Source of the DNA: Elymus sibiricus
Lineage: Eukaryota; Streptophyta; Magnoliopsida; Poales; Poaceae
NCBI GenBank assembly: GCA_039707655.1
Contig: CM077676.1
Location: 427,777,379 to 427,841,378 of the forward strand
DNA length: 64,000 nucleotides
Reading direction: 5' to 3'
This document shows positions 52,837-64,000 of the stretch, piece by piece. Under the pieces are notes generated by a model. The model worked only from the letters and a program-made list of their open reading frames with translations, searched no databases and was not told the DNA's origin. The first letter of the stretch is position 1, and every line of letters starts with the position of its first letter. The position numbers and the translations under genes are program-made.

Positions 52837-55709
52837 GTAAGAGATGCGCCATTGCTATCTATACGTATGGTGCACCCCCTACCAGTGCGCCATTGCTATC
52901 ACCCCTTATCCCCTCCCTCTCGTCACGTTCCCTCTCCCCTCCCCTTCCTCCTGACACACCCACCCACCTCCCTTGACATCGATCTAGATCGGGAAGACCC
53001 GGCCGCCCGCCTCTTCCTCTCCCTCCAAACCACGGCGAGCCCCCTTCCCCCTCCCTCACACCAGATCCAGGGCATGGAGCCGTGGTGAGCTCTTTCCCCA
53101 ACCCTCCTCACCGGATCCAGAGGAGAGCTGGTGACCATGTCCTCCGGCGAGGGCGTTGCTCCGGGGTGTGGAGGCCGCCGAGCTGCAGGAGGAGGAGCTC
53201 CCCACCACCCCAAGGCCCCAGATCCAGCCGCCACGGCCCCAGATCCAAAGTTTTCGAGCTTTCGTCAGACCTAGAGAAGAAAGGAAGTTCACGTGGGCTG
53301 ATTGATTCTTTCCTTTAACTGGCAGGAGCAAGTGCGGCGGAGGCGGATGCTTTCCTCAGAGGAGGAGGATGGCAGGGTGGTGGCGGAGTTCCAGGCGATG
53401 CACGCCACCGCCAGGGAGGCCAGGTTCGGCCGCATCTTCCGCTCCCTGTTCGAGTACATGGTCAAGTGCGTCCTCCTCTGCAATTTACAGTACGTCACAA
53501 TCTTGATTTTCCTCTGCTTCCTCTGTATGTGCAATTGAGCATCAGAATTCAGAAGTGCACAGTTTTGCAGCATCTGTAACTGCATCTGCATAACACCTTA
53601 CATTGCCATGTTATTGACTTGCAGATGGACAAGAACATTGTCAATGGCTACTGCGCTGTGTGAGCTTCAGTTGTCTGATTTGTCAAGTCTGATTTGTCTG
53701 AAATTTTGATCTTTACTGTCAAGTCTGATTTGTCTCTGAACATTGGTTACAATAATTTAGTGGTTAACTGGACACAGGGATTAGACCTTAGCTGTGTCAT
53801 CATGCAGGAAGTTGTAGTGCTTAAAGCTAAACCGAGAAAGATTAAGCAAAGCAAAATGATATGGCATGCTTAGAACAATTGCAGACTTGACAGTAAGTTA
53901 GTGCCCAGGGCATTTGCAATCAAGAACAAAGCTGATTAAATAATGATTAATAAGCACATTGTATGTTTGCAAGTTGGAAGTCTAATGAATGGTCTTATTG
54001 AATAGGCCTTGTAAAAAGCATATGGTTGGTAGACCTGGCAAAGAATTGTTTCTATAGGAATATTTATATCACAGCCATTCTTGTGTACCCTATATGTTTT
54101 TCATCAAAACAATCATCACAAGCTAGCTATCCCAAGTTATCTCAAGTTCTGAACACAAGTCGTGTAAGTCAAATGTTGAATTGGGTCTACTGAAAATGGC
54201 TGTTGTCCTTCAGACATCTGGTACCCTTTAAAATTGGGTCTACTGAAATGGAGTACTCAGTGTAAGGAGTACGGTTCACGGACGCCGGACGCAGGAGTAC
54301 GTCCTCGGGCCTGCAAGACTGTCGGCGAGCGTGTCCAGGAGCGCCGCTACTTCCGTGGTCGTCGTCTTCCTCACATGCCCTGCTCTCACCTCTCTGGTTA
54401 GTGCTACTCCACCTCGTTTGTTAATTCTGAAACTGTGATTGTGGTTCCAACAGTTGTGAACAAAATTCAGGTTCCAACAGTTGTAAATTAAATCTTGTTA
54501 AAATAAGGTCTCTGTACTCTAATCTGAAAAGTGAGCAGGTATTGTGGCAAGCTATAATTCCATCAAAGTGAGCAGGTTTTGAAGAAAACATACTATAAAT
54601 TCAGTGTCAAAACATGGCTAAATTCAGTGTCAAAACAATTTGACACAAGGGAGAAATAATGGGAAGTAAGCTTACATTCTGCTATGACATTTGACATTTG
54701 AAGTCATAGCTCTGCGCTATGAACTAGAGTTATGATCTAGTCATAGCTCCACCTCCTCCTCAGCATTGGTCCCTGCACTATGAACTAGAGTCATGATCAA
54801 GTCATAGCTAAAAAATTAAGATTTGCAGTTGCTGCCATAAAATTGATCGGTTCTCTGAATTGTCCTATGATAAATAAACAAACAGGTGTGGTCATTTTAG
54901 AACATGGACCATATTTCTTGGATTAGCCTACTGTATAATGCAGTGCAATGCCGATACTCTTGTTACATGCTTGTTATCTAAATTTTGCTGGTTAAAATTT
55001 GATACTGTAAATTCAGTGTAAGAATTCATCTCCAAGTCATGCCCATGGCGAGAAGTTTGACACCCACTTTTAACTTCTCTAAGAATTCTACTGATGTAGC
55101 CTGCTATCTCTTATTGCTATCTTTTCTCAAAGCTGATGCAGTACCTTATTCTTCACTTTATATTAACTCTGAGTTCATTTTTTATGTAGAACTATTAGTT
55201 GTTTTTGGTACTTTAGTATTTTGCTTTCCTTTGTACTGGTATATTATTTTCTCTAGATAAGATGAATGATGGATACCCATTTTTTGTGTGCTTTGTCGCA
55301 GCATCATGTATCTAGATGGCAACACTTGATCAGCTGTTGCAGGCTTGTGGCTTCATCTTGACTTGATTAGCTAAGCACTCAGATGCTCTACTTTATGGTA
55401 GCAAGTTTCAGGTGAGCATAGGTGAGAACAATACTGTAATATGCTTGAGACTTGATCCGGACCATATTAACTATTGCCGGTGATGCTATTATCTACTCTG
55501 AATGGCTGATGAATCTATACCTTCCATACCATGTTTAATTCCAGTGTGTAGCTTACTTCTATTGAAACTGAAACTGGAGTGTGTGTGTGTATTGAAACTA
55601 AAATTGAAACTGCTCCATTGCTGTAATGTTAGCAATTGCATCTTGTTAGCAATTGAGTGTTTGAAGATGTGTGTTCCTGGGGTAGTGTTGTGCTGTATCA
55701 GAATTTCAT

Positions 55710-55972
55710 CTTTTAATTTTAATTAACTGAAACTGTTCTTTTAATTTAAATTAGATGAACCTTTTCTTTTAATTTAAATTAGATGAACCTTTTTCTTTTA
55801 ATTTAAATTAACTGAAACTGTTCTTTTAATTTAAATTAACTAAAACTATTCTTTTCATTTAAATTAAAAGAACCTTTTCTTTTAATTTAAATTAACTGAA
55901 ACTGTTCTTTTAATTTAAATTAAAAGAACCTTTTCTCTTAATTTAAATTAGATGAAACCGTTCTTTTACTAC
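55710..55972. repeat. AT-rich ~28-bp tandem repeat
   Basis: About nine units of TTCTTTTAATTTAAATTA followed by ACTGAAACTG, GATGAACC or AAAGAACC. AATTTAAATT is a palindrome. Inside the CACTA element, 3' of the gene-like part. Confidence 0.9.
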
Positions 55973-56772
55973 TGCTATTCTAATGAGCTTTTTTATATTT
56001 TTTTGGATAAAACTAGATTGATATAGCATCTTATGCATTGGAAGAAGAAACAATGTGTATGTTATGCTGCATAATATTGGCAACCTATAATTTGTATGTA
56101 TTTTAATGTACTAGCCTTCTGTTAAAGCATATCCACTTCCAACTTTCATCGGTTATAAATAGTTTGTTTGTCTTTTTGTTTATTTTGTTACACTTTGCAG
56201 GGATAAAGTGAAGAAAAAGAAGAAAAGATTACTAGAAGATTAGTTTTAGGATTTTCTTTTATTTCCTTGCAATTTTCCTTTTATTGGATACTTGTAAAGA
56301 CATTGTAATATTCTTACTATAATAAAAAATATGATTCTATTTCATTTTTTGTTTTTAAATTATTTTTCCTTATAGGTTTTTTCTGTAAATTTGTATTTTT
56401 TTTTGTTTTCCAAATACATTACTAGTGGCGCATTTCAGCCCTTATTAGTGGCGCACATTCCTTTATTACTGGTGGCGCACCTATAAGGCTATTAGTGGCG
56501 CACCTGGACGGAATACCAGTGGAGCACCTAAGGGTTAGTACTGGCGCACCTGTAGCAATAGTAGTGGCGCACCTGTAGCAATAGTAGTGGCGCACCTGTA
56601 GCAATAGTAATGGCGCACCACATGGTGCGCCACTAGTATTTGGAATAGTAATGGCGCACCAGAGGTGCGCCATTACTATTTATTACTAGTGGCGTGTTAA
56701 TAGTGGCGCACCTATAGTGCGCCATTAATAGCCAAAATAGGTGCGCCACTAACAGGGTTTTTTCTAATAGTG

Positions 56773-58375
56773 CGTGGTCAAAGACACTCCGTTCCTGACC
56801 GGCAAAAATAAGCGCATAGGTGTGAGCTCGGCTCGGCTCAATCCCGCAACCCGCGGCGCGTCAAGACGAGGCGTGGCGTGGCGAGGCGGTCGGTGGAGGA
56901 GGAGCACGCGGGAACCACTTCTCTTCTCAAGCTCCAATAGCATGTGGAAGAGAATCCCTTATAAGGAGGTCCCACTCCTTCTCCACTAGTGGTATGGGAC
57001 TAAACTTCCCACCACACCTAGTGCCATATAATCCCACATGGGCCCTTGTAGATTTTCTGAAATTGTTAGATGGGCCCAAGGCCCACCCCTATATTTCAAC
57101 AATCCCCCACCAGATCTCAAGGGCCCATTTTGTCCTTTGTTCCAAACACTTTTTTGATATATGAGTATTTCAGTGAAGACCGGTTAAGGTTGAACTTCAC
57201 CTAGAGCAAGTAGCTACACTCCTTCACAACTAATCAATGGACTATGCCTTAAATTGTCAGTTTGGCGTAAAGAAGTTTCACCCCATGTCTTACTAGTACT
57301 ACACTGCCGAAGGCTGACCCCTCGAGTGGAGCTTATTAGTCACACTCCTGACCTATTCATGAGCTTGCTAGAGATCACCCCAATCTCATAGACTGTGACC
57401 AGCAATCAGGCTCATATAGGTGTGTTCCTCCAAAGATCGCTCTATAGGGCAGCATCTTGCTTATATATATAAGCCTTGGAACACATTAAGACAGTAGTCA
57501 ACCTACCATACAGTTTCCGAGAGTATTGCATCTCCAACGGAGTGGGTTAGTAAAGTTACTCTCATCAGTTCACCACTGGCTTGTTTTCCCAGGTCCTGCT
57601 TCACGGAACCTCCGATCACATAGGTTGGGTTACTTCCATGGCAACTCATGTGGGTCTCATACCCATCTCCCTCGATGCACTATCTATCAGAACACGTGAT
57701 AGCCCTTTGGTAAAGGGATTTGCCAGATTCTTAGCCGTTTGGATATAATCCAACGCTATCACTCCGGAGTTTCTTAATTTTCTGACAGCTTTCAATCTCA
57801 TTCTTGTGTGTTTGTTGGACTTCATGTTGTCCTTTGAACTCTTCACCTTGACAATAACTGTTTGATTGTCACAGTTCATAAGGATGGCCGGAACCGGCTT
57901 CTCAACCACTGGCAAGTCCATCAAAAGATCTTGAAGCCATTCTGCTTTGACGCCAGATGTGTCTAATGCTGTTAATTCTGCTTCCATTGTCGATCTCGTT
58001 AAGATCGTTTGCTTGCAAGACTTCCAGGAAACAGCACCACCTCCAAGAGTAAACATATACCCAGTTGTGGCCTTCATCTCATCAGCATCAGAGATCCAAT
58101 TCGCATCACTATACCCTTCAAGTACCGATGGGTATCCGGTATAGTGAAGTCCATAGTTCATAGTACCTTTCAGATAGCGCATAACTCTTTCAATAGCATG
58201 CCAATCTACATCACCCGGTTTGGAAACAAACCAGCTCATTTTGCTCACAGCAAAAACGATGTCAGGCCTTGTTGCGCTCGCTAGATACGTGAGTGAACCA
58301 ATAATTTTAGAGTATCTCAATTGATCTTTAGTTGTGCCTTCGAACTTTCGAATCAGCACACTTGGATCATATGGT
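56773..58375 (-). mobile_element. Copia D fragment, minus strand
   Basis: LTR 5' part (57,101 leftward to 56,773, beginning TGTTGAAATATAGGGG on minus), polypurine tract, 3' non-coding region with the palindrome at 57,459-57,474, and RNase H. Its left end is at the CACTA border within the LTR. Its right end is where element X begins, at ...CATATGGT. Confidence 0.88.
57646..58375 (-). pseudogene. pol: Copia D RNase H domain
   Basis: A 237-codon open frame: [40 protein letters not shown], RNase [41 protein letters not shown], ending MGMRPT and TGA. It is uninterrupted, unlike A and B, but lacks RT. Confidence 0.88.
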
Positions 58376-61300
58376 ACTTAAGTAGGCAGGCATACTGTGG
58401 TGAATAGCAGTAAAATGAGATGTTGCTTGTATGTAACCTTGATGCCTGTTGTGTGCTTCTGTTCAGTCATTTCTTTTGCTTCTTTCCTTGGGCCTTCAGT
58501 GTTACCTTATTTCCCCTTATGAAAGTTACTCATCAACCGCCACCGGACTCGAAGAATCAATGAGGATTTCAAATACTTGGACGCGCAGCTAAACATTATG
58601 GAATTTTCAGCCGAAATGCATTGTATTGGGAATATCTGGTTTGAATACAAATGATAATCTGGAATGACTATCAACATCAAGTATATATCAGCGTGCAACC
58701 ATCACATTATTAATGATTAAACCAGCAGGAAGACGAGTTGTGTACAAGACCAACCTTATATTTCAAGCCAAATGTATGGATTATATATGAAGTTTGGTTC
58801 TGCTATGAGTAAAGATTTGAAACATGTTATACCGGAAGCAAGCAAGAATGTGCCATGTATCCAGTACTCAGCAAGAAGGATAGTCCGACAAATTTTTTTC
58901 ATACAAGTAATCAACAGCAGGAATATCAAGGGTATGTATATATATATGGTATTCAGTCCGCACATCACAGAGAAGCTTCTGGAGTAAGCAACCCAGCCTT
59001 CCTCCGCACGCTACCAGAGAAGCTTACGACGCAAGATTCCTCAGTCTTCTTCGGTAAGCTATTGCAGAAAGCTTCCGGCCTAAGGCACCGAATCTTCCCC
59101 AGTAAGCAACCATGGGAAAAGGTTCTGAGGTACGATACCCAGTCCTTTTCAGCAAGCTATCCCGGAAAAAGCTTTGAGTGTAAGACATCGAGCCTTCCTC
59201 AGCATGATACTCTCGATAGCTTTCAACACAAGCTATCCAGTATTCCTCAGTACGGCACCACGAACAGTTGACAACATTGGTACAAGTAATTACATAGTAA
59301 GTTGGTAGTGCATCTCAAGAATCAGATCCGCAACAGTTGGGTCAAAAGCACGAGCTAGTCAGGACCCAAGTGTCTGCCTCGGGAATCAAATGCTCAGCTG
59401 CACAACCTGCCATATATATAGTGAGCGAGGTCATGCAAGTCACCCATATGATGATGCAAGCACAGTGAGAATCCGACAACCACATGAATTATGTAAGAGG
59501 AAGAAAGCCAGTTATACACCTCAGTGTGATGCAAGGACCGACAAGCTATAACATAAGACTACATTGGGACAACAATCTTGGCAGTGGTTATCAAGGCCAG
59601 CTTCCACACGTCCGACAAGGCGATATCGTTAATCCTCGTCGCGAGCTTGTATGATTGCCGACAACAATGAGCTTTATACAAGTACATGTGAACCTGGTAT
59701 ATTTCCTATGACACAAGTAAGGATAAGGTATGAATGCCGAAATGTTGCACCTATGGTCACACGAACAATTAAGGGTATATATGGCCAAGCTCTTTCAGCA
59801 AAAGATTCAGAGAAAGAGAACTATAATGAAGGAGCAAGACCGGCAACACAGGCATGATAATTGTTACATGAACAACATGGTACGGATACCCAAGACAAAC
59901 TGATTCCGTATCGATCACCATGAATATACACCCAAGGGGTATACTCTGTTTGTAAGGACCTCATATCAAGATAACTCGCTTGTCCAAATGTATATGCTCA
60001 GAATTGTCGGTATCAAATATCCAAATCTGCCATGTCAGACCAAAGGCCAGCTCCGCAGTTTGACTCCAGCAACCATGTTAATGCATCGCATGGAAAGCGT
60101 ATTTTCCCGAAATACGCCTTCTGTTTCAGCCCAGCCGCCGAAACCGCTAAGTTGCGGGCGTTCACTAGTTAGCAGCTGAAATGGACAGTTTTTATTCATT
60201 TCACTACTTAACGAACGAACGGCCACAACTTTTTAACCGTGACTCCGATTCAGGTGATTCCAAAGCCCACATTCTCTGTTCGTCGAGCCCGTTCTGATGG
60301 TATCATTTTCACCATATTGTAACATTCTGAAAATGAACATTTTGCCCTTGTCCTTAAACAGCCCCCTTCTAGAGGGAAATGTTTCCGGCAAATCTTTTTG
60401 CAAGCTCATCGCACTTCTCCCCGGTGAATCCTTCATCCCAAGGAAAGCCACAACAGCCACTTGCATGATGGTTTTGCAGTAGCCATGGTTTCTACTTGAA
60501 TATTTAAATAATAGCTTGCTCATGTAATGATTTTGTCAATGCTTCGAATATGCTCGTGAATCCATGTCCATGCTTATGCTATGTTCTTGTGCATATATGA
60601 TTCTTCTCCATTATTAGTGTTATTGTTATTATTAACGTGCTTTATTATTGTAATCATTTCCGATGCTAGTCTCACATGAGTAGTTACGGTTTGATATGAA
60701 ACTACTTGTGATATTCATGATCATCGTTATGCTATACTCATTAGCATCCTGTAGAATGAATGATTTATCGTTGTTGATGTTATGTTGTTAAATGCTTATG
60801 TTACCCATCCATGCTATTGCTGATATCATGCTCATATGCATTGTTATTTCAGTATGTTATTTTATTATGACTCAGCTCCTCAACATTCAAGTTGAACCTG
60901 ACATTAATCGAACTTGAACAAATCTGTTGGCTGAGTCATGGTGCCACCGAATCGAGCTCACCAGTGCAACCACACTTGCCTGGATGGGGAGGCCCTAATT
61001 CGGTCTATTGTCATGCCTCTCACCGGTGCTTCCAACTAGGGAAGGTTATGTGCGTGCGCTACCCTGATCAGGTAGGCGGCCATAATCTTGTGTGTCCGAG
61101 TTTTACGGTACCGATGTCCCCATTTGGGACGACTTTGTTTTGTTTGGCCACGATGGTGGTAGCCACGAGGTGGCCGGATGTCACGAGTTGACATCGGGGC
61201 CACCCATGACATAGCCCAAAGGGGAGTTTGTTGGAGTGGCCGGGAGAGTGTCATGCAATAGATTGGTTTTGTCAGAATGTCGTTGGTCCACCCGAATGGG

Positions 61301-62235
61301 AGCACGAGGCCATGAGTTCCGTGGTGTGGGTACAGTGTACTAACCTCTGCAGAGTGTATAATCTATCGATAGACGCATCCTCGGTCATGGACACAGTTAG
61401 TAGTAGGTCACACTATGGGTCAACAGTAATATTAACCTGAATAATAAACAACCCTGGTTCCATGAGGAAAGAAGTTGGTTGATCTTTATGTGGTCATGCG
61501 ATGATCACAGGTAGAGATCAAGCTCCGTGTGGTCATGTGATGATCACGATGGTATAGTTGATACCGAGCTTGGTTGATCCTGAGGCGATCGTGTGATGTT
61601 CACGATGGTAAGTTTGATGCATATGGGGGTTACGAGATAACCTTCGAGAAGAGTAAGTTGGTCCAAGGGACCTTAAAAATCGACCCCCGCTCTCATGCTA
61701 GTTCCAGTATCATCATGTTCATATCATGATTAACATGTACATGCCATGTTCACTCTCATGTTGTTCTAGTAGCATCATGTTCATCATTGACAATTAACCT
61801 ATAATTGCCATGCTATTATTTGTCTTGATTGCTTTGGTTGCTGTGAGCTTGCGAGTACATTCAAAGTACTCACCTGGCGTGTCATGCCAGATTGCAGGTG
61901 ATGCCGTGGTTGATTGCTTGTGGAGGATCCCGAGTTTGCGCTCTAGGACGTGTCCCAGCCAGAGTCCCTGCGGAGTGGAGTCCATCACCGTTGTCGCTGT
62001 TCCGCTGCTAGAAGTTATTCCGTCACTACGAGTTCTTCCGCTGCTAGCATAGAGCTATCTGAGCAGGCGTAGTATCATCGTGCCTTTGTAACCTTTGTGC
62101 CTTCAGAACCCTTGTACCCTGATTAATAGTAATAAGAGCTGATTTGTTCTATACTAAGTAGTGCCGTATTCCAGAAGACTTGATCTCTGGGCTGGAATAC
62201 GGGGTGTTCCGGTTTCTCTGAGCCGGGGTGCCACA
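58376..62235 (+). repeat. Probable 5' LTR of element X
   Basis: Ends CCGGGGTGCCACA before the primer-binding site. Near its 3' end it has GCGAGTAC...GTACTCACC (61,851-61,875), a motif shared with the solo LTR at 35,415. Frames up to 138 codons (58,855-59,271) show no known domain. Internal AAGCTTCTGG/CAGTAAGCAA words recur between 58,970 and 59,250. Confidence 0.55.
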
Positions 62236-62945
62236 ACGCTTGGTATTAGAGCAGGTATGGCTATAGGACGCCCTAGTCAGCCGAGCGTTAGAAACCGGTA
62301 GTATAGAGTCTAGTCAGTTTGCTACATTTGGGTGCTGCATTTGTTTGCTGCATAGCATGCATATAGACTTATTATATTGTCGCTATCGATTGATCTTGTG
62401 TGTGTAGGTGGCATCGGTTTTGATCCACTACCTGCACACTCCAGCTTTGCATGCCTGCTTTTCAGTGTTTGACGTCACCTCTGTCCCAGCGGAGTGATGC
62501 CGAGGTACCAAGTGTTCTAGACACCACTTGCAGGTATCGCGTAAATATCTTTCCGCCAGCCACCTATCGCCTCGGTGGTAGACATGTTTCTACCCCGAAT
62601 CTTGCCATCCACTTGTCACTTTGTCAACCCTTACTGGTCTTTGCTACCAGGAAAGGGCAATGCCAGCAGACCCTGCTTTCCACCGATATCCTACCTTGTC
62701 ACCCCCTTTCCCTGGACGAGTACGGTTCCCTTCCGTCCACTTGATGATGATGTGGTCGTGACATCCGTGTTCCGCTACATGATCACCTAGTCCGTCCTCA
62801 TCCCTAAGCCCGTCTAGCTGCAACCCATGTTAAGCCAGCTCTTGGTGTAGCTCTATTTACACCAACCCCTCCACACGCTGATCCACTTTCGTGCACACCG
62901 CCACAGCATATTAGATCGTAGTATCGGAGATCTCGCGAGATTTGT
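62236..62945 (+). other. Interior of element X
   Basis: Primer-binding site, then a leader with TATAGGACGCCCTAGTCAGC and a GC-richer part (62,440-62,900). Short plus-strand frames (e.g. 62,451-62,744) show no retroviral domain. Confidence 0.5.
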
Positions 62946-63703
62946 GTGCTTAAGTAGGCAGGCATACTGTGGTGAATAGCAGTAAAATGTGATGTTGCTT
63001 GTATGTAACCTTGATGCCTGTTGTGTGGTTTTGTTCAGTCGTTCTTTTGCTTCTTTCTTTGGGCCTTCGGTGTTACCTTATTTCCCCTTATGAAAGTTGC
63101 TCATCAACAGCCACCAGACTCGAAGAATCAATGAGGATTTCAAATACTTGGATGCGCAACTAAACATTATGGAATTTTCAGCCGACTGCATTGTATTGGG
63201 AATATCTGGCTTGAATACAAATGATATTCTGGAATGACTATCAACATCAAGTATATATCAGCGTGCAACCATCACAGCAGTAATGATTAAACCAGCAGGA
63301 AGATGAGTTGTGTACAAGACCAACCTTATATTTCGAGCCAAAAGTATGGATCATATACGAAGTTTGGTTCTGCTATGAATAAAGATTTGAAACATGTTAT
63401 ACCGGAAGCAAGCAAGAATGTGCCATGTATCCAGTACTCAGCAAGAAGGATAGTCTGACAGTTCTTTTCATACAAGTAATCAACAGCAAGAATATCAAGG
63501 TATGTATATAATATATATGGTATTCAGTCCGCATATCACAGAGAAGCTTCTGGAGTAAGCAACCCAGCCTTCCTCCGCACGCTACCAGAGAAGCTTACGA
63601 CGCAAGGTTCCTCAGTCTTTTTCAGTAAGCTATTGCAGAAAGCTTCCCGCCTAAGGCACCGAATCTTTCCCAGTAAGCAACCAGGGGAAAAGCTCCTGAG
63701 ATA
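62946..63703 (+). repeat. Second LTR copy of element X, interrupted
   Basis: Collinear with 58,376-59,120 with scattered substitutions and small indels. Interrupted after CCTGAGATA by a Gypsy-1-type LTR. Confidence 0.65.
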
Positions 63704-64000
63704 TGATGACCCACAAGTATAGGGGATCAATCGTAGTCCTTTCGATAAGTAAGAGTGTCGAACCCAACGAGGAGCAGAAGGAAATGACAAGCGGTTTTCA
63801 GCAAGGTATTTTCTGCAAGCACTGAAATTATCGGTAACGAGTAGTTTGATAACAAGATAATTTGTAACAAGTGACAGGTAGCAATAGTAACAAAGAGTGT
63901 AACAAGATGGCCCAATCCTTTTTGTAGCAAAGGACAAGCCGGAACAATCTCTTATAATAAGCAAAGCGTTCTCGAGGACACATGGGAATTTCATCTAGTC
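63704..64000 (-). repeat. Gypsy-1-type LTR, cut by the window end
   Basis: Begins TGATGACCCACAAGTATAGG and matches 38,627-38,930 more closely than 25,796-26,090. It starts another minus-strand element inserted in element X. The frame across it is an LTR shadow. Confidence 0.88.

Larger units (their letters stand above)
52472..56772. mobile_element. CACTA element, probably non-autonomous
   Basis: The left end CACTACTACAAAAACGG and inverted right end CACTATTAGAAAAAACC match at most positions. Both subterminal regions (52,500-52,880; 56,420-56,755) are full of TGGCGCACC/GGTGCGCCA motifs in both orientations. Flanking trinucleotides CAT and CGT match at two of three. No transposase or TNPD/TNPA frame is seen in 4.3 kb. 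The interior has a GC-rich, gene-like part (52,900-53,540, frame VRRRRMLSSEEEDGRVVAEF, 78 codons), a long AT-rich part and a lysine-rich short frame near 56,205. It may carry a captured transcription unit. Confidence 0.85.
58376..63703 (+). mobile_element. Element X: long LTRs, very short interior
   Basis: A segment starting CTTAAGTAGGCAGGCATACT occurs at 58,376 and at ~62,948, and the two remain alike for about 750 bp, to the Gypsy LTR at 63,704. Between them, at 62,235, an LTR-like end GGGGTGCCACA is followed by a five-base spacer and TGGTATTAGAGC (62,241-62,252), one base from the initiator-tRNA-Met primer-binding site. So 58,376-62,235 is probably a 3.86-kb 5' LTR, 62,236-62,945 a ~0.7-kb interior and 62,946 the start of the 3' LTR. 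No coding frame is recognised. The polypurine tract is weak. Confidence 0.6.

Noticed and set aside
58855..59271. 138-codon frame at the start of element X
   Set aside because: Not kept in the second copy at 63,400-63,700 and no recognisable domain.

Overview
This window is intergenic DNA from a large grass genome. I infer a Triticeae (wheat, Aegilops or barley group) chromosome, because every recognisable block is a transposable element (TE) of kinds typical there: nested Ty3/Gypsy and Ty1/Copia elements, LINE remnants, Mutator-like elements, a CACTA element and small MITEs. I see no complete host gene. The only host-derived coding sequence is a truncated, tandemly duplicated 5' fragment of a UAP56-type DEAD-box RNA helicase gene (3.0-4.5 kb). 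Family names are mostly not asserted because they would need a database search.

Layout. 1-8.3 kb: a LINE 3' end, a Mutator-like fragment, a MITE, a TIR element, the two UAP56 fragments with a duplicated flank, three DNA-transposon insertions that the paralogous block helps to delimit, and a second LINE fragment. 8.3-42.4 kb: a minus-strand Copia element (Copia A) split by two large Gypsy insertions. The first, Gypsy-2 (10,117-23,819), is full length with indistinguishable 587-bp LTRs and a perfect 5-bp target duplication. The second, Gypsy-1 (25,796-40,120, minus strand, Athila-like), is older and decayed, and is itself split by a 4.08-kb solo-LTR-like element (31,800-35,878). 42.4-47.4 kb: a plus-strand Copia (Copia B) head-to-head with Copia A and carrying a large internal deletion. 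47.4-52.1 kb: one LTR and the internal region of a non-autonomous Gypsy. 52.1-58.4 kb: Copia fragments C (+) and D (-) on either side of a 4.3-kb CACTA element. 58.4-64.0 kb: a long-LTR, short-interior retroelement whose second LTR is interrupted by another Gypsy-1-type LTR that runs off the window.

The most interesting object is Gypsy-2. Its sense strand holds one reading frame for gag, protease, RT, dual RNase H and integrase, broken only by two amber codons. Its 3' third holds a separate antisense gene. I could model this as seven exons with GT-AG introns and compatible phases (about 918 codons), a PF04195-like N-terminal region, a coiled-coil C-terminus and its own TATA box. Between the two convergent genes lies a 12-unit tandem array of ~141 bp in which every unit carries a 12-bp-arm hairpin. 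The LTR also carries a perfect 26-bp palindrome upstream of its TATA box.

Relative order, inferred from nesting: Copia A, then Gypsy-1, then the solo LTR inside it. Gypsy-2 is the youngest insertion judged by LTR identity.
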